Positions 27,560 through 39,845 of a DNA stretch of 64,000 bases are shown here, piece by piece. The translations under genes and the position numbers were made by a program. Origin of the DNA: Sphagnum compactum (lineage: Eukaryota; Bryophyta; Sphagnopsida; Sphagnales); assembly GCA_965153455.1 (NCBI GenBank), contig OZ234498.1, forward strand, positions 15,748,001-15,812,000. The letters are read 5' to 3'. The notes beneath the pieces were generated by a model. That model saw only the letters and a list, made by a program, of their open reading frames with translations. It ran no database searches and had not been told where the DNA came from. Numbering within the stretch: position 1 is the stretch's first letter; the number at the start of each line of letters is the position of its first letter.

Positions 27560-28466
27560 AGTGGGGTTGTTGTTGTCGCTCGTCTGTCTGTCTGTGTTCC
27601 TTCTGTGCGTCGTCTTTCTTGTGCTTCCAGTAGATTACTCTTGTGCTCCTCTTCCCAACAACTTTAGGGTTTTGGTACACACAAAAGGGGGAACTCAGCA
27701 GCAGGGCGCGGGCTTTTGGGCTTTGCTTTGCTGCTGACTGACTGACTGAGACAGGCAGCGCAAGAAGAAGAAGAAGAGGATTGCTTGCTTGGTTTCGTGG
27801 CTGTGAGATGCGTTGGCGAACAAGACGACACAAGCTCTTGGCTGTTTAGGGTACGGGAGAAACCCTAGTGGGAGGGGGAAGGTTATGGCTATGGTCATGG
27901 GCCGCTGCTGAGACCATACCGTGGCGCTTGCTGGGGTTTAAAGCGATTGATTGCCATTCCTTTTGGAAGTTTTTTTCTTCCAGGTTCATATCATCATCTT
28001 GTTCTTCTTCTTCCACCCCTGCTGCCCCTTTCTTTGGGGCCTTTTCCCCTTTTTTCCCCTCAGTGTTCCCTCCTTTGGAAGCCGAGATAATCAGGGTGAG
28101 AGAGGGAGGCTATGTCTGCCGCAATGGGGATGATGCTGGTGGGATGTGGGACATTCCTTTGTTAGGTACCCTAAGCAGCTCTCTCTCCACTTTGCTTGTG
28201 CAATGACATAGTTAGAAAGACATTTTAGTAGTGCGCAGCAGTAAGAAAGGTGCAGCAGCAAGGGTGCAGGAGGAGACTGCTGAGGTGGATGCAAGTGACA
28301 CAAGTATTTGCAAATGCTTTGGTGGCTGGCCGGACGGGCACTACTGAAGACAAGAGTGGCATTAGGGTTTTGCAGTGGATTAGTGTGCTGCTTTTGTTCT
28401 TAGCTTGGTGAAAAAGAGCAAGAGCAAGAGCAAAATCAGACCAGGGTTACAGTTGGATAATCAGGG
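27560..28466 (+). promoter_or_regulatory. Promoter and 5' leader region of the PP2A B' gene
   Basis: About 900 bases of moderately GC-rich, pyrimidine-tract-rich sequence precede the B' start codon. They include AAACCCTAG (27861), CT/TTC tracts and possible leader-intron sites (for example TTCCAG|GTT at about 27980). A spliced leader is inference. No separate gene is supported here. Confidence 0.35.
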
Positions 28467-31400
28467 ATGGTTTTCAAGTTCAAGCGCGCGATCCAGCGGA
28501 GCACCAGCAAGGGTTCAAAAGCAGACATTAACAGCAATGATACCACTTCTTCTTCTTCCGCTTCAACAGCAGCACCTCCTGCAGTTGGATCAACTGCCTC
28601 AGCCCCTGCAGCAATGGCAGCTGCTTCACAGCCAGTGGTCACAACCAAAGCTGGCACCAATGCAGCTGGAAGCAGAGCACCAGCTGTTGCTGTACCTGCT
28701 CCTCCTCCTCGGACTATGGCTGCAGCAGCAGCACCACCAACAATAGCAGGTATTCTGGCAGCACAACGCCCTGGACTGCCAAAAGAAAAGTTGGCAAATG
28801 GCAGTTTTGAGCCACTCCCGTTGTTTCGAGATGTGCCAAGCTCAGAAAGACAGAATCTCTTCATTAGGAAGCTTCAGCTGTGCTGCTATATATTCGACTT
28901 CACAGATCCCACAAGGAATGTAAAAGAGAAGGAAATCAAGCGGCAGACGTTGCTGGAGTTAGTGGACTATGTAACTTCAGGAACAGGCAAGTTTACTGAA
29001 GCTGTGTTTGAGGACATTAGTAAAATGTTGGTGGTGAATCTGTTCCGCACTCTGCCACCCTCATCTCATGAGAACACAGGGTCTGAAACCTTTGACCCAG
29101 AAGAAGAAGAGCCTACCATGGAGCCTGCTTGGCCACATCTGCAAATTGTGTACGAGTTTCTGCTGCGCTATGTTGTGTCCTCTGAGATTGATGCAAAGCT
29201 TGCAAAAAGGTACATTGACCAGTCGTTTGTGTTGAGGCTTTTGGACTTGTTTGACTCTGAGGATCCGAGAGAAAGAGAATACCTGAAAACCATACTGCAC
29301 CGCATTTATGGTAAGTTCATGGTTCACCGTCCCTTTATCCGGAAGGCAATCAACAACATCTTCTATCAGTTCATTTTTGAGACTGAAAGGCACAATGGTG
29401 TGGCTGAGCTGCTGGAGATTCTTGGCAGCATCATCAATGGCTTTGCTCTACCTCTCAAAGAAGAGCACAAGCTCTTTTTGGCCCGAGCGTTGATTCCTTT
29501 GCACAAACCAAAATGTGTGTCAATGTATCATCAGCAGCTCTCTTATTGTATTATTCAGTTTGTCGAGAAGGACTACAAGCTTGCAGACACTGTTATCAGG
29601 GGCCTGCTCAAGTATTGGCCTGTGACAAACAGCCAAAAGGAAGTCTTGTTTCTTGGAGAGCTGGAAGAGGTGTTGGAGGCCACCCAAGCTGCAGAATTTC
29701 AGCGGTGTATGGTTCCATTGTTCCGACAATTCAGTCGGTGCCTCAATAGCTCACACTTCCAGGTGAACCCTAACACACATCTGACATATCTCAAGTACAT
29801 ATTTTCATTGACTGCATTGGCTCTGCATGATGACATTTCTCCAGTCTAGATTATCCGGTTAGGATGGGCTTACTTTTGAGGACTCCACCTCCCCAGACTT
29901 CTTTGCAGCCACCTGTTCTCATTTTGTTGACTATGGACATCATGACTAGATGGTCCATCTGTCCTGTCACATCAGATTTCACAGCATTTTGAGTGGTTTT
30001 TCATGCACTGTGCTCACAAGTTCAGATTGTACATATCATGAGATCCGTCCTCACTGATGCAGCCAGTTCTACTTCTCTCACAGAAGTTCTAATGGGCTAA
30101 TCTCCTTCAACAAAGCTATCCTGCCAGTGTCAATGACCTGTGGGTTGCACAAGTTAGTTGCAGGAAGGTGAAGTCCCCTGTTGGGATAGTTGGGTTCTCA
30201 AGGACTCCTTGGAAGGAGTTGAAGTCATCCAGTTCTTGAATTGGTCAAGATCCAATGCTGACAAATCTTTTCCCCCTTTCATGCAGTCCTTTGATTTCTC
30301 CACTCTTTATACAGAGGACAACCTATAAGGTTGGAAATTTTTAATGGAAGAGTTCTAAGTAATAAAAGTTTTTGACAGGATGTTTGCGTCCCTAGGCTTT
30401 TGTTGGTTCAGAAGTCAGCTCTTAATTTCAAATATGTTTGGTTTAAGGAAAAGGACCAGATTAAGGAGTATGGAGCCTCACAGTAGCTTCAAGGTAGCTA
30501 AAGCCTCATTTATCTTCTTGGTTACATTTCCTTATAGATAGCTTGTTCCTCATCTTTGGTCTGTCAAGCCTTTAAGACATCGATCAGTATCCCACTGAGT
30601 ACAAATTTTGCTAACTTCTACCTCTTCACATACGAGTTAGATTTTTTGGATCATGGTAACTTTCATGCAATATTTTGCATTTAGCAGTATCCCAAGATTA
30701 GAAAGGCATAATAATTTAGATTCTTGACAAAGTGTTTTTCCAACAGAATACACAGTTACATAATGAATTCCTATGCCTCATGTAAATGTCAGATCTTTGG
30801 ATTTTGTGTAGTCAATAGTCAGTTTTATAGGTTCTTCCCATTACTGCTGGTCTTGTGGTCACTATGTTGTGGTCAAATCATGAAATTGACCTTAACCCAA
30901 TCTAGGAGCTGATAAATCAGTGTGTTTATGGTAGCTGTTCTCTATGATGCATGTTGCATTTCAAGGTCTATGAACATTCATGTGACTTGTGTTCAAACCA
31001 CTGCTCAGTTTTGGTTTACTTTTTGTTTTTCTGTTTATTGGGTCCTCTCTCATTGTATTTTGGTTGTCTCTTAGAGGGTACCTATGGAACAGTTCTCAGT
31101 CCTTATGACTATACGTATAGTATCAGATCTGTTATGTCCAATCCAAACCTTGACATGGTCTGACCTAGATTAACCATATGTTTGCCATATGCTGTTTTGA
31201 AATGTTTCTGTTATACTTGCCCATGTTAGCTAGGTAGATGCTCCTTCTCATGTTCAGGGTTTGGACTTTCTGTTGGTCTCCATTGCCTTTATTATTTTTG
31301 TTGCCTCTTTGTACTCTTTGATGTTGCTTCTGCCATCTGTGTTTCTCAGGGGCAACAAGACCATGCATTCTTTACATGTTAAGTGAAATTATGATGTGGA

Positions 31401-31827
31401 TGTTTGTCTAAATATTCAGGTGGCAGAGAGGGCCCTTTTCTTGTGGAACAACGACCATTTTGTGAGTCTTGTGGCTCAGAATCGTCAGGTGGTCCTTCCC
31501 TTGATCTTCACTGCCTTGGAGAGGAATACACGCAGCCACTGGAATCAGGCTGTCCATGGGCTAACCTTGAATGTGCGCAAAATGTTCTTGGAGATGGACC
31601 AGGAAGTTTTTCAAGTATGTCAACACAAGTTCCAGGAAGATGAAGCAAAGGCCAAGGGACTGGAGGAGAAGCGAGAGGATACATGGAAACGTCTTGAAGC
31701 TGCTGGCACCTTATTGGCTAATAATAGCAGTATGAAAGGTGCCAATGTTCTATCTGACAGGATGCTCAGCACAGTTACAGCGAGTGGAGTTCCACCTCAG
31801 GGGCAAATGGCTGTGGCGGGCAATTAA
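28467..31827 (+). CDS. PP2A regulatory subunit B' (B56 family)
   Basis: Substrate-targeting subunit of protein phosphatase 2A. Two coding exons join in phase, 28467-29762 and 31420-31827, separated by a 1.66-kb intron. The junction restores [16 protein letters not shown], the invariant B56 motif; reading on past 29762 gives non-homologous residues. The product is 567 residues. Residues 1 to about 100 are low-complexity Ser/Ala/Pro-rich, with a basic start ([16 protein letters not shown]). The B56 HEAT-like solenoid follows from about residue 110: [102 protein letters not shown], then [11 protein letters not shown] and [11 protein letters not shown]. Plants have several B' paralogues; I cannot assign which one this is. 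Confidence 0.95.
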
Positions 31828-34389
31828 AAAATGTGCTGTAGTTATTGGTGCTTGAGTTGGCACTAGTGCATGAGTGACAGGATTGATTTTGGTAATGGGA
31901 ATTCTGGTGTTCAAGTCTTCCTGCTTCTCTTGTCACAATCTGCAGGGATTCCATGGTACAGGATCCTGATGTGGAAATGATGTGCCTCCTCTTCACTTCC
32001 CATGAGACTGTGAACACAGGCTGCATGGCTCATTGCAAATTTGCATTCCTTGGAGATATTGTTGACTGTGCAAGAATCATGGGTGTGATAGCTGGGGTTC
32101 CTTTTTTTTAGAGGGTAGGGTAAGGATTTGGAGTAGAGAGCACTGAATTAGGAGGCCTGTGAAATTTATATTGGGTATTCTATCACTGTCTCAATATGTT
32201 GCCCATTTCTGGCCTATTAGACTTTTTTCTTGTCCATCTTCTATTTAGGTGCGCAGTGCCACAGTGCCACCATCTTCCGTTTAGGTGCATAGTGCCATGA
32301 GTTTGAATCAGGGTGGCTATTTCAGGGTAGTGTAAAGTGGTAAATGCTGTTCTCTGGGCAGTTTGCCTGCCATTATTGTTGGGTGTAAAGAGACAATGTA
32401 GGTTTGGATTCAACCTTCCATTTTGTTGTCAATGTGCTCCTTAGTCAATTGGAGCTGCGAGTGAGAAAGGGAGCAATAAGGAGACACCAGAGAAATGGGT
32501 ACACATTCTTTCTGGATAGTGAATTGGAGACTGGACAGGGACAGGGTTCTTCCTACCAGATTTGTCTCTCCCATGTTGATGAAGAAAGCAGGTAGTTTTC
32601 TTAACTGCAGTGCTGGAGAACATGAGAGAGCGTTTGCATTGTGACAGCATTGAAAATGAGTAGTACATTGTAGTACAGAGCTTTGCAGCGCAAGATGGTG
32701 TTATATTGGTGCAGATTTCACTCTTGAATCAACAAAGGAGTGCCCCTTCTACATGAAGAAGGGCCTTCATTGTCAATGCTCTTTTGGCTGCTATTTGCAG
32801 GTCTTTTCTTTCTCCCTCTTGGGTGCTCTCTTGCTGGTTAGGTTGCCTGTGCAGATGGTCAGATGCATGTATTTTAGGCTGCTTGAGAATCTGGGAGGTG
32901 ACTTTGTGGTGCCGGGTTGGGTTGACTCCCATTCACTGTGGGAGTAAGTTTACCTTATATGGTATATATTTATGGAGCTAATGAAGGTGAATTCCTTCCC
33001 CTTCCATAGGTCAAGCAATGGTGTGGACCCAAGGTCTCAAAATGTCCTTTTTGAAGCCTTAGAAAACCACGACATGTAATTACTGTAGACTTGTGTAGAA
33101 ATCTACAACCTCTCTTATTATTTGAAATATATGTTTATAGCCACTATGCAAAGTCAGAGTTCAGATGATTCATTTAACAATGAGAAATTGAGGGAGTGGT
33201 TTGTAGATGTTTAGACCATCACAGCATGCAAAGTGAACTAGATCTGATTTTTGGTTTGGCACCATGTGTGATGGGTTTTAACTTCTGCCAGTGGATTTTG
33301 TAGTTGTGACTTTTGATGGTTACCACTTGTGTCTTCTTCTGACAATCCAAAACTTTTCAATTTGCTGATGCAAAGAAGTTCTCAATTTGTGATGTAATAA
33401 ATTTCTCTATTTGCTATTCTCTATTTTGTCTATGAAAGTTGTGTCTTGGTGTCAGAAGCTGTTTTTCAAAGAAACTGTTAATAACCTTTTAATGTGTTCT
33501 TGACATGGCATAGTCCTTAGAGACTAGAGAACCAAATATAACTGCCTATTTTTTGGGTTAAGAAATGCATGGCTGTGCAAGGAGCCTTTGTGGTTGAAAT
33601 ATGGAACTCTCAAACTGGAGAGGTTCTTTGGAAACTGGTGTTCTTCACCATTCAACTTTACAAAATGTCGGCCTCCTAGTCTACCACTATTGGTAGTGCG
33701 GCAAGGCCCCATGAGTGCAAAGGGATCCATAATATGAATGTTTTTTTTGGGACAAATTCCCCACACATTGTTGGCACAAACTTGTAAAAAATCATCAACT
33801 TGCTATGTAAACAACTAAAGACTTTTATTGCTAGGGGTAGGAAAATATCTCCCCAATGGCGATCTCTATAATGTTGTTCTTTTGTTTGGGCTACCTTTGA
33901 TACTATGAAACCACACATAGAAGATGCACAAACACCAAAAGATCTACGTGTGTGGGATGATAAGCAATGATAAGCAAAACATAAGTAGGATTGGCCAAAT
34001 AATGAACCAAGTAATGAAGTAGACGCCAATGTTTGGGCCTAAGCAAGAAAGGATGCGAACTGAATGGATGTCAAACAACCCATCCAAAAGTATGCTAGAA
34101 AAGGTGCAAACATTTTAAAATGTAGTCTTGAAGTCATTCGGTTTGTTTGTTGATGAGGTGTTCAAAGGAGGAAATACGCACATGGACCACTAGGGGCAAA
34201 AGGTTGTAAGCTCCCTTCAATTGTTATTGAAAAGGGAAGGGGCCAAAATTGAAGTAAAGAATGATGATCAAATAGAAATTGAGAGGCCAAGGATTATAAA
34301 AGGAATGTTCAATACCCCAAGAAAATAGTTTTGAAGTAGTGGCAACAATGAAAATGAGGTGAATGCCTCCTAAGGAGATGGGAATAGAA

Positions 34390-35830
34390 GGTTAATAATG
34401 AGTTAAATTTCCTATAGGACTATCAAAGGATCCGAAACCTATAATATGTTCAAAGACTTGAAATAAAGGTAGGTCAAAGGATGTAAAAATATTAAAGAAC
34501 TTTGAACTCAAAGGGTTAGCAATGAGCTAAATTTCTTTTAGGACCATCAAAGGATCCTAGATCTATACTATGTTCAAAAACTTGAAATAAAGCTAAGTCA
34601 TGTTACATGAAAAGTTAGCACATCATTAACACCTTTACCTTGGTCCTTTCCCCTTACCCTTTTGGATATGGTCAAAGGGGGGAGTCACACTTTATCACTC
34701 AACTTCTATTCCTTTTAATCTTTAGGTCTACCTTAATGGATTCCCACTAATTCCAAGGCAACCCATCCCCTTCTTCTATCAACTCCTTTCCTTCCTTCTC
34801 TCAATTAGAGTTCCTTTTCCTATCTGTTGCAGACCACAACCCTACTTCTTCTTCTTCTAGTTATTCCTTTTCTTTAAGTTTCTTGAATATAGTTTCCTTT
34901 CTCCTAGTTGCAGCGGACAACAAACCTCTCTTTCTCAACCAACTTCTCTTTTAACTCAGTTAACCAATTGCAACCCTAATCTAATCATACACCTTCAACC
35001 TTCAACATCAATTTTCATACAATCCAACAAGTTCTTGCACACACAGTCCTTACATCTTCAAGAATAAGGAATAATGCATTGCTTAAAATTCTAGTACTTT
35101 CAAGTTTTGTTCTTAACTATCTCCTAGTATTGGCCTCCTTTTGGTCTTCCATTGCCACAATTCCTAGCTCTACAACTATCAACACTTCCAAAAGCTCCTA
35201 CTTTAGACAAAACCAATCTCTTCACATACTCCTTCCCCTTCTTAAATCTCCTATATTCTTCTTCTTACACCAACCACAACAACCCCCAAAAACAGATTTA
35301 TTTCCTCCTTTTTTATTCTTATTTCCTTACTCAAGCAACAAGTTCAAGTACCTCTCCTCTTCCCCCTTCCATTCGCCTCCAGTCATTATACATAGTAAGC
35401 ACCTCCCCTTGAACAACCACCACCCCACCACTTGGGGATCTTGCTTCCAATTCCTAAAATGTATGTTGACTGGACTGCATCTTGAAGGAGCTTGTTTCTT
35501 CATGATAATTCAACCTCCTTTCTTTCCCACCTCTCTCAATTTCTCATGATGTTCACAACACCACCCCCCATCCTTACAAACATCATCATCATTCTTTTTT
35601 TATCATCTAAACCCTAAACCCATGAAAATTAGGTTATGCTAACTTTGGCCCAACATGTCAAAGGATGTAAAAAGATTAAGGAACGTTGAATTAAAAAGGT
35701 TAACAATGAACTAAATTTTGTTTAGGACTGTCAAAAAATCCTAAACTTATAATATGTTCAAAGATTGGAAATAAAAGTAGGTCAAAGGATGTAAAAAGAT
35801 TAAGGAACTTTAAACTTAAAAGGATACAAT
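34390..35830. repeat. Split direct-repeat blocks (~115-120 bp)
   Basis: A block containing GGTCAAAGGATGTAAAAA, ATTAAGGAACTTTGAACT, AGCAATGAGCTAAATTTC and TTTAGGACCATCAAAGGATC followed by TATAATATGTTCAAAGAC recurs at about 34390-34480, 34480-34600, 35655-35775 and 35775-35830. The two groups are separated by about 1 kb of unrelated pyrimidine-rich DNA, as if an array had been split by an insertion. Confidence 0.75.
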
Positions 35831-37587
35831 GAAAAATGTATTATGAACATTATAGAAAACAACGAATGAAAATCCTAAAAACTATTTACACATCACCTAT
35901 CCTTAAAAGTAAAGATACATGTTTGAGATCTTCCAATAAGGAATCCAATGAAAGAAAAAATGACTAAAGTGGAACCCATTGGAATAACCAAAACTTTGAT
36001 GCTCTTAATGAGAATTGTAAACATGATTAGCATGAAAAAATTAGGTAACTAAAAAGGGCCAAGTTACACATTTATGAAATTGGATTGAAATGTTAATTTT
36101 AGAAAGTTGTAATGTTAGGAATTCTAATGTTGTGGGAACTAAAAAGAAAATGTTTATAATGTGAGTGTTATCAACAATGGTGAGGAATAAACATGAAAGG
36201 AATCATGCTATCATAGAATGAAAAGCCTAAAGATGAGTTAAAGGCAAAACAAAGGTCCACCAAGGGGATCATATTAGTGGGTACTGATGGCTAAAAGGAT
36301 GATAATGATTCACCCTTTGAGTTACAGTGGCTATAAAAATTTAAAAAGAGGTTCAAAAGCATAAAAACTATAAATGAAAGATAAAAGTTGAAAAATGTCA
36401 CCTCCAGCAACATGTTCCTAAAACACTATGGCTTGTGACACAAAGTTAAATGCATTCACCACATCAATTTGTAAAATCACCCAATTAAAATGAAAATTGA
36501 AGATGCATGAAATGTAATGAATCACTACCTCCCATCCTCTTTTGCTCGCAACACCAAATTTGTGAAGAGGGGGAAGAAGGGATGTGCTGAAAATGAATAA
36601 TGAAATTCAAGGCATAAGGTGTGGTGACTTATGACATGATATAAGACTTCTCCAACATAATAATTGAATGAATCCCAATAGAAAGCTTGGCCATGGCTAA
36701 GAAATAGGTTGTTCTAATGACATGAGCAATGTGTCAATGAATATCCTTGTGTGCAATACAGAAGCAAAGAGAACCACTTATAAAACCTTCTTGATGAAAA
36801 CAATCATCATGCAAATGCTCAAATATCATACAAAAGAAAAAAACCACCAACTGAAAATCAAGGCAAACAATTAAAAATTGACTTGAGTGAGTTGAAAAGA
36901 AAAGGGTGAGGTCCAAGTCTAGTTCATAATTTACAATGAAAGGAGGAAGAATACCATTTGATTTGAGGTGAAGCAAATAAAAGCACCAATTTGACTACAT
37001 TTCAACTACATGTCAAGTCAGGAGGTAGTCATCCAGTACTCAATGTAATCATAAAGCATTATGATGTAGAATTTCTACTCCTCAATGACCATAGACCCAT
37101 TTCCACTGGCTCCCCGGATTCCCCCCCCCCACCCCGCTCCAAAAATCCTGAGTCTTAAAACTGTACAAGCACAGAAATGGCTTCTTTTCCAACCCTTCCA
37201 AAAAGAAAAGGAAAAAGGGAAACGAAAAGGAAAAACCTAAAATGGCTGTTATCAAAAGGCTTCAATAAGGCGGTTGGCAAACTCCATCTTGGCCGTCCAA
37301 ATGAGGAAGATCGCACGAGAGAGAGAAAGACAGCGAGAAGCAAAAAAATTAGAGTTGTGTCATGAGTGCAAAAGAGTGTTTTGTTTGTTCCATGCTTGGA
37401 TGCCGTCCAAAAACTCAACGGCCACGATTCTAGCGCCCTATTTTTTCGTTCTGTGCATCACAGCCGATGGATGTAACTAGATCGACGATCGTAAAGGGAT
37501 TGGACGTCGTTCATGACGCATGTCGGATATATCTCGCAAATAAATCAATTTGGAAGAATTGAAACAAAGCATCGTGTCCGTGGATAG

Positions 37588-37722
37588 CCGAAACGAATCG
37601 ACGGTAGTGAGATGCGTAGGAAGAGATGTGTATGGGTTCCATGATTACCATGGACATTGAAGCTCATCGTGGCCGTGAAAACCGAAACTAATCGACGGTA
37701 ATCAGATGGGAAGAAAGAGATG
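37588..37722. repeat. Duplicated 5' flank element upstream of cpRNP
   Basis: CCGAAACGAATCGACGGTA at 37588 recurs as CCGAAACTAATCGACGGTA at 37682 (94 bp later). In both copies a GAGATG/CAGATG segment and an AAGAGATG follow. The element lies about 320-450 bp before the start codon, so a promoter role is possible but unproven. Confidence 0.75.
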
Positions 37723-38037
37723 ATGCCATGGTTTCCATGGGTGCCATATCCTCAATCTATGTGGGTCATTCGTGTCCATCCAATGGCTGTTACGTTCCGC
37801 CTGCGAGCGAGTGAAGCGTGCGCTGCGTCTTCTCTCAGCGACAACAGAAAGAGTGTTGTTTGTGGCGCACATCTGCACTTTCTTTGCGTGTGTGTGCTCT
37901 TCGTTCTTCGGTTTCGTGCTTCATTTTTCTGCCTGTTTATTTCATCGTTGTCACGGTTTCAAGAGTAGACAGACGCAGTTTTTTTTTTTTCCCTTTTTTT
38001 TTCCTTTTTTCTTTGGTTTTTCAGCGCCATTTGAGTA

Positions 38038-39845
38038 ATGGCGACTTCGTGTATCTCCTTCGCGGTGGCTAGCGGTTCGTTTTCTGCCGTATGTGGACGG
38101 GCGGAGGTAAAGCCGATGGCAAGAATGAACATGGAAGCAGTACCAATGTCTGTCGCTACTTTCGGTCTTTCGTTGAGCAGCAGCAGCAGGAGGTTTTCTC
38201 AGAGTACTAGCATCTCTGTGTACGCATCAGAAACCGAGCAAGAGGAAGTTGCATTGGACGGGATTTTGGAGGCTGACGGTGAAGAAGCTACCACTGTGAC
38301 TGGAACTCAGTCCCTCAGCTTGAACGGTATCGATGCAGCTCCAGATGCTCTTCAAGGTTCCAAGCTTTACGTGGGAAACTTACCATGGACCTGCGATAGT
38401 CAACAATTGGCAGAAGTTTTCCAAGACTGCGGAAATGTTGAGCTTGTTGAGGTAGGCACCTGCCGCCGCAATCTTTTTTTCCTATTGTTTTTTTTCCGTA
38501 ACAACAGCTCAGTAGTACATTTTCTAGTGCAAATGTGAAGGAAGACGTCAAATCGTTTCCCGGCATCTCCGAGTAGCAGCAAAACTTTCTTGATGTGATC
38601 ACGACAGTTCTTTGTCCATAGTAACCGATCGTCTTCTTAACTACGTAGGTATTTCCCCTCTATTGTAAAACTGATCGTGATATTGTCTGCGCAAAGTTCT
38701 TCACAAAGATCCAACGAAAGAATCTGTAGTGCTTTATAAGCGCGTGTTTTCTTCGGTCAAGTTTTTTTTTTTTTGGGTTCCCAGTTTTCTGTGTCGACGG
38801 CAGGCCGGGGTTTTGCTCTATGTTGCCAAGGCCTGTTGTCAGAGAAACGCGTCTGGCGGAATTGAGATGTCATTCTTACCATTCTCCGGAGTGTACCGTA
38901 ACCTCTCTGTGCTTATCTCTTGATGATTCTAATATGTGCCTTTCTCCACTATATGGTTTTTTTTGCAGGTTATATATGACAGAATAACTCAAAGAAGTCG
39001 TGGTTTTGCGTTTGTCACAATGAGCACAGTGCGTGAGGCCATGGCTGCCATGGAGAAATTGGATGGAATTGTACGCTCCAACATACCCCCATCTCAATAA
39101 TTTGTCTTGCATCAAGCTGTGCACTCTTTCAGACTCTTTTTGTGTGTTGCTCTATTGAGCTATTTATTGAATGGTAGAGTCAAACATGCCTGGAAAGTGT
39201 TTTTATTTTGAACTATAGCTGCCAGAATGAGTGCAGACCACTATCCTTGCTTGCTTGTCTCTCCAATGTAGAGCTTTTTTTTTCTTTTGTTTTTTCCAGG
39301 AGTTTGGTGGGAGAGTTTTGAAGGTTAACTTTCCTCAAGCACCCACAAGAGAGCCCAGGATGAGCAGCTACAATGACAGCCCTCCTCCACGCAGAGAAGG
39401 CGGCGGTGGGTACAACAACAGCCCCAACAAGCTTTTTGTGGGCAATCTTTCCTGGAATGTGGATGACATCTCCCTTGAAACTATTTTCAGTGACTATGGA
39501 AAGGTTTTGGAGGCAAAGGTCATTAGTGATCGTGAAACTGGCAAGTCAAGGGGCTTTGGGTTTGTAACTCTTGCTTCTGCTACAGAAGTGAGTGAAGCAA
39601 TCAACAACTTGGATGGAGCTGTAAGTCTCTCTTCCTACAAATACCCAGTTTATGTGGTTTTAGTCAGAAGCAATTGTGATCAGCAAATTTTTGTTTATAA
39701 TGGGAATCATGTGATCTTTGTAGGCTTTTGATGGCTCCTGAGCTGATGCTTGGTTCCTTTTTTTTGGTCTCAACAGGAGTATGATGGAAGACAGTTACGA
39801 GTGAATTTGGCAGGTGAGAAGCCTCCCCCAAGGCGTGAATATTGA
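38038..39845 (+). CDS. Chloroplast ribonucleoprotein with two RRMs (cpRNP, cp28/cp31-like)
   Basis: Nuclear-encoded plastid RNA-binding protein of the cpRNP family, which in angiosperms stabilises and helps process or edit chloroplast mRNAs. Four exons join in phase: 38038-38451, 38969-39070, 39300-39620 and 39777-39845, giving 301 residues. Residues 1 to about 63 are Ser/Ala-rich with few acids, as in a transit peptide. An acidic stretch (about 64-85) follows, as typical of cpRNPs. RRM1 (about 109-187) has RNP2 KLYVGNL and RNP1 RGFAFVTM. A Pro/Gly-rich linker follows. RRM2 (about 216-294) has RNP2 KLFVGNL and RNP1 RGFGFVTL. The tail is EKPPPRREY. The exact subclass is not resolved. Confidence 0.95.

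Larger units (their letters stand above)
31828..38037. other. Gene-free spacer between PP2A B' and cpRNP
   Basis: No gene supported across 6.2 kb. The first ~1 kb is probably the PP2A 3' UTR and flank. From 33 to 37 kb the sequence is AT-rich, with repeated blocks at 34390-34600 and 35650-35830. Between them, 34620-35600 is pyrimidine-rich with clusters of CTTCTTCTTC and CCTTTTCC, and its apparent ORF (35079-35549) is low-complexity and unsupported. A poly-C run lies at 37123-37132. The last 450 bases before 38038 are GC-richer and likely hold the cpRNP promoter. Confidence 0.5.

Noticed and set aside
28436-28864. 142-codon minus-strand frame rich in Ala and Gly
   Set aside because: Shadow of the low-complexity N-terminus of the PP2A B' coding exon on the other strand.
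29763-29849. Continuation of the PP2A B' frame past 29762
   Set aside because: Splicing at 29762/31420 restores the conserved [14 protein letters not shown]; the continuation does not match the family.
35079-35549. 156-codon plus-strand frame
   Set aside because: Low-complexity Ser/Pro/Leu/Phe composition from CTTCTT and CCTTTT tracts; no motif, no neighbouring exons.
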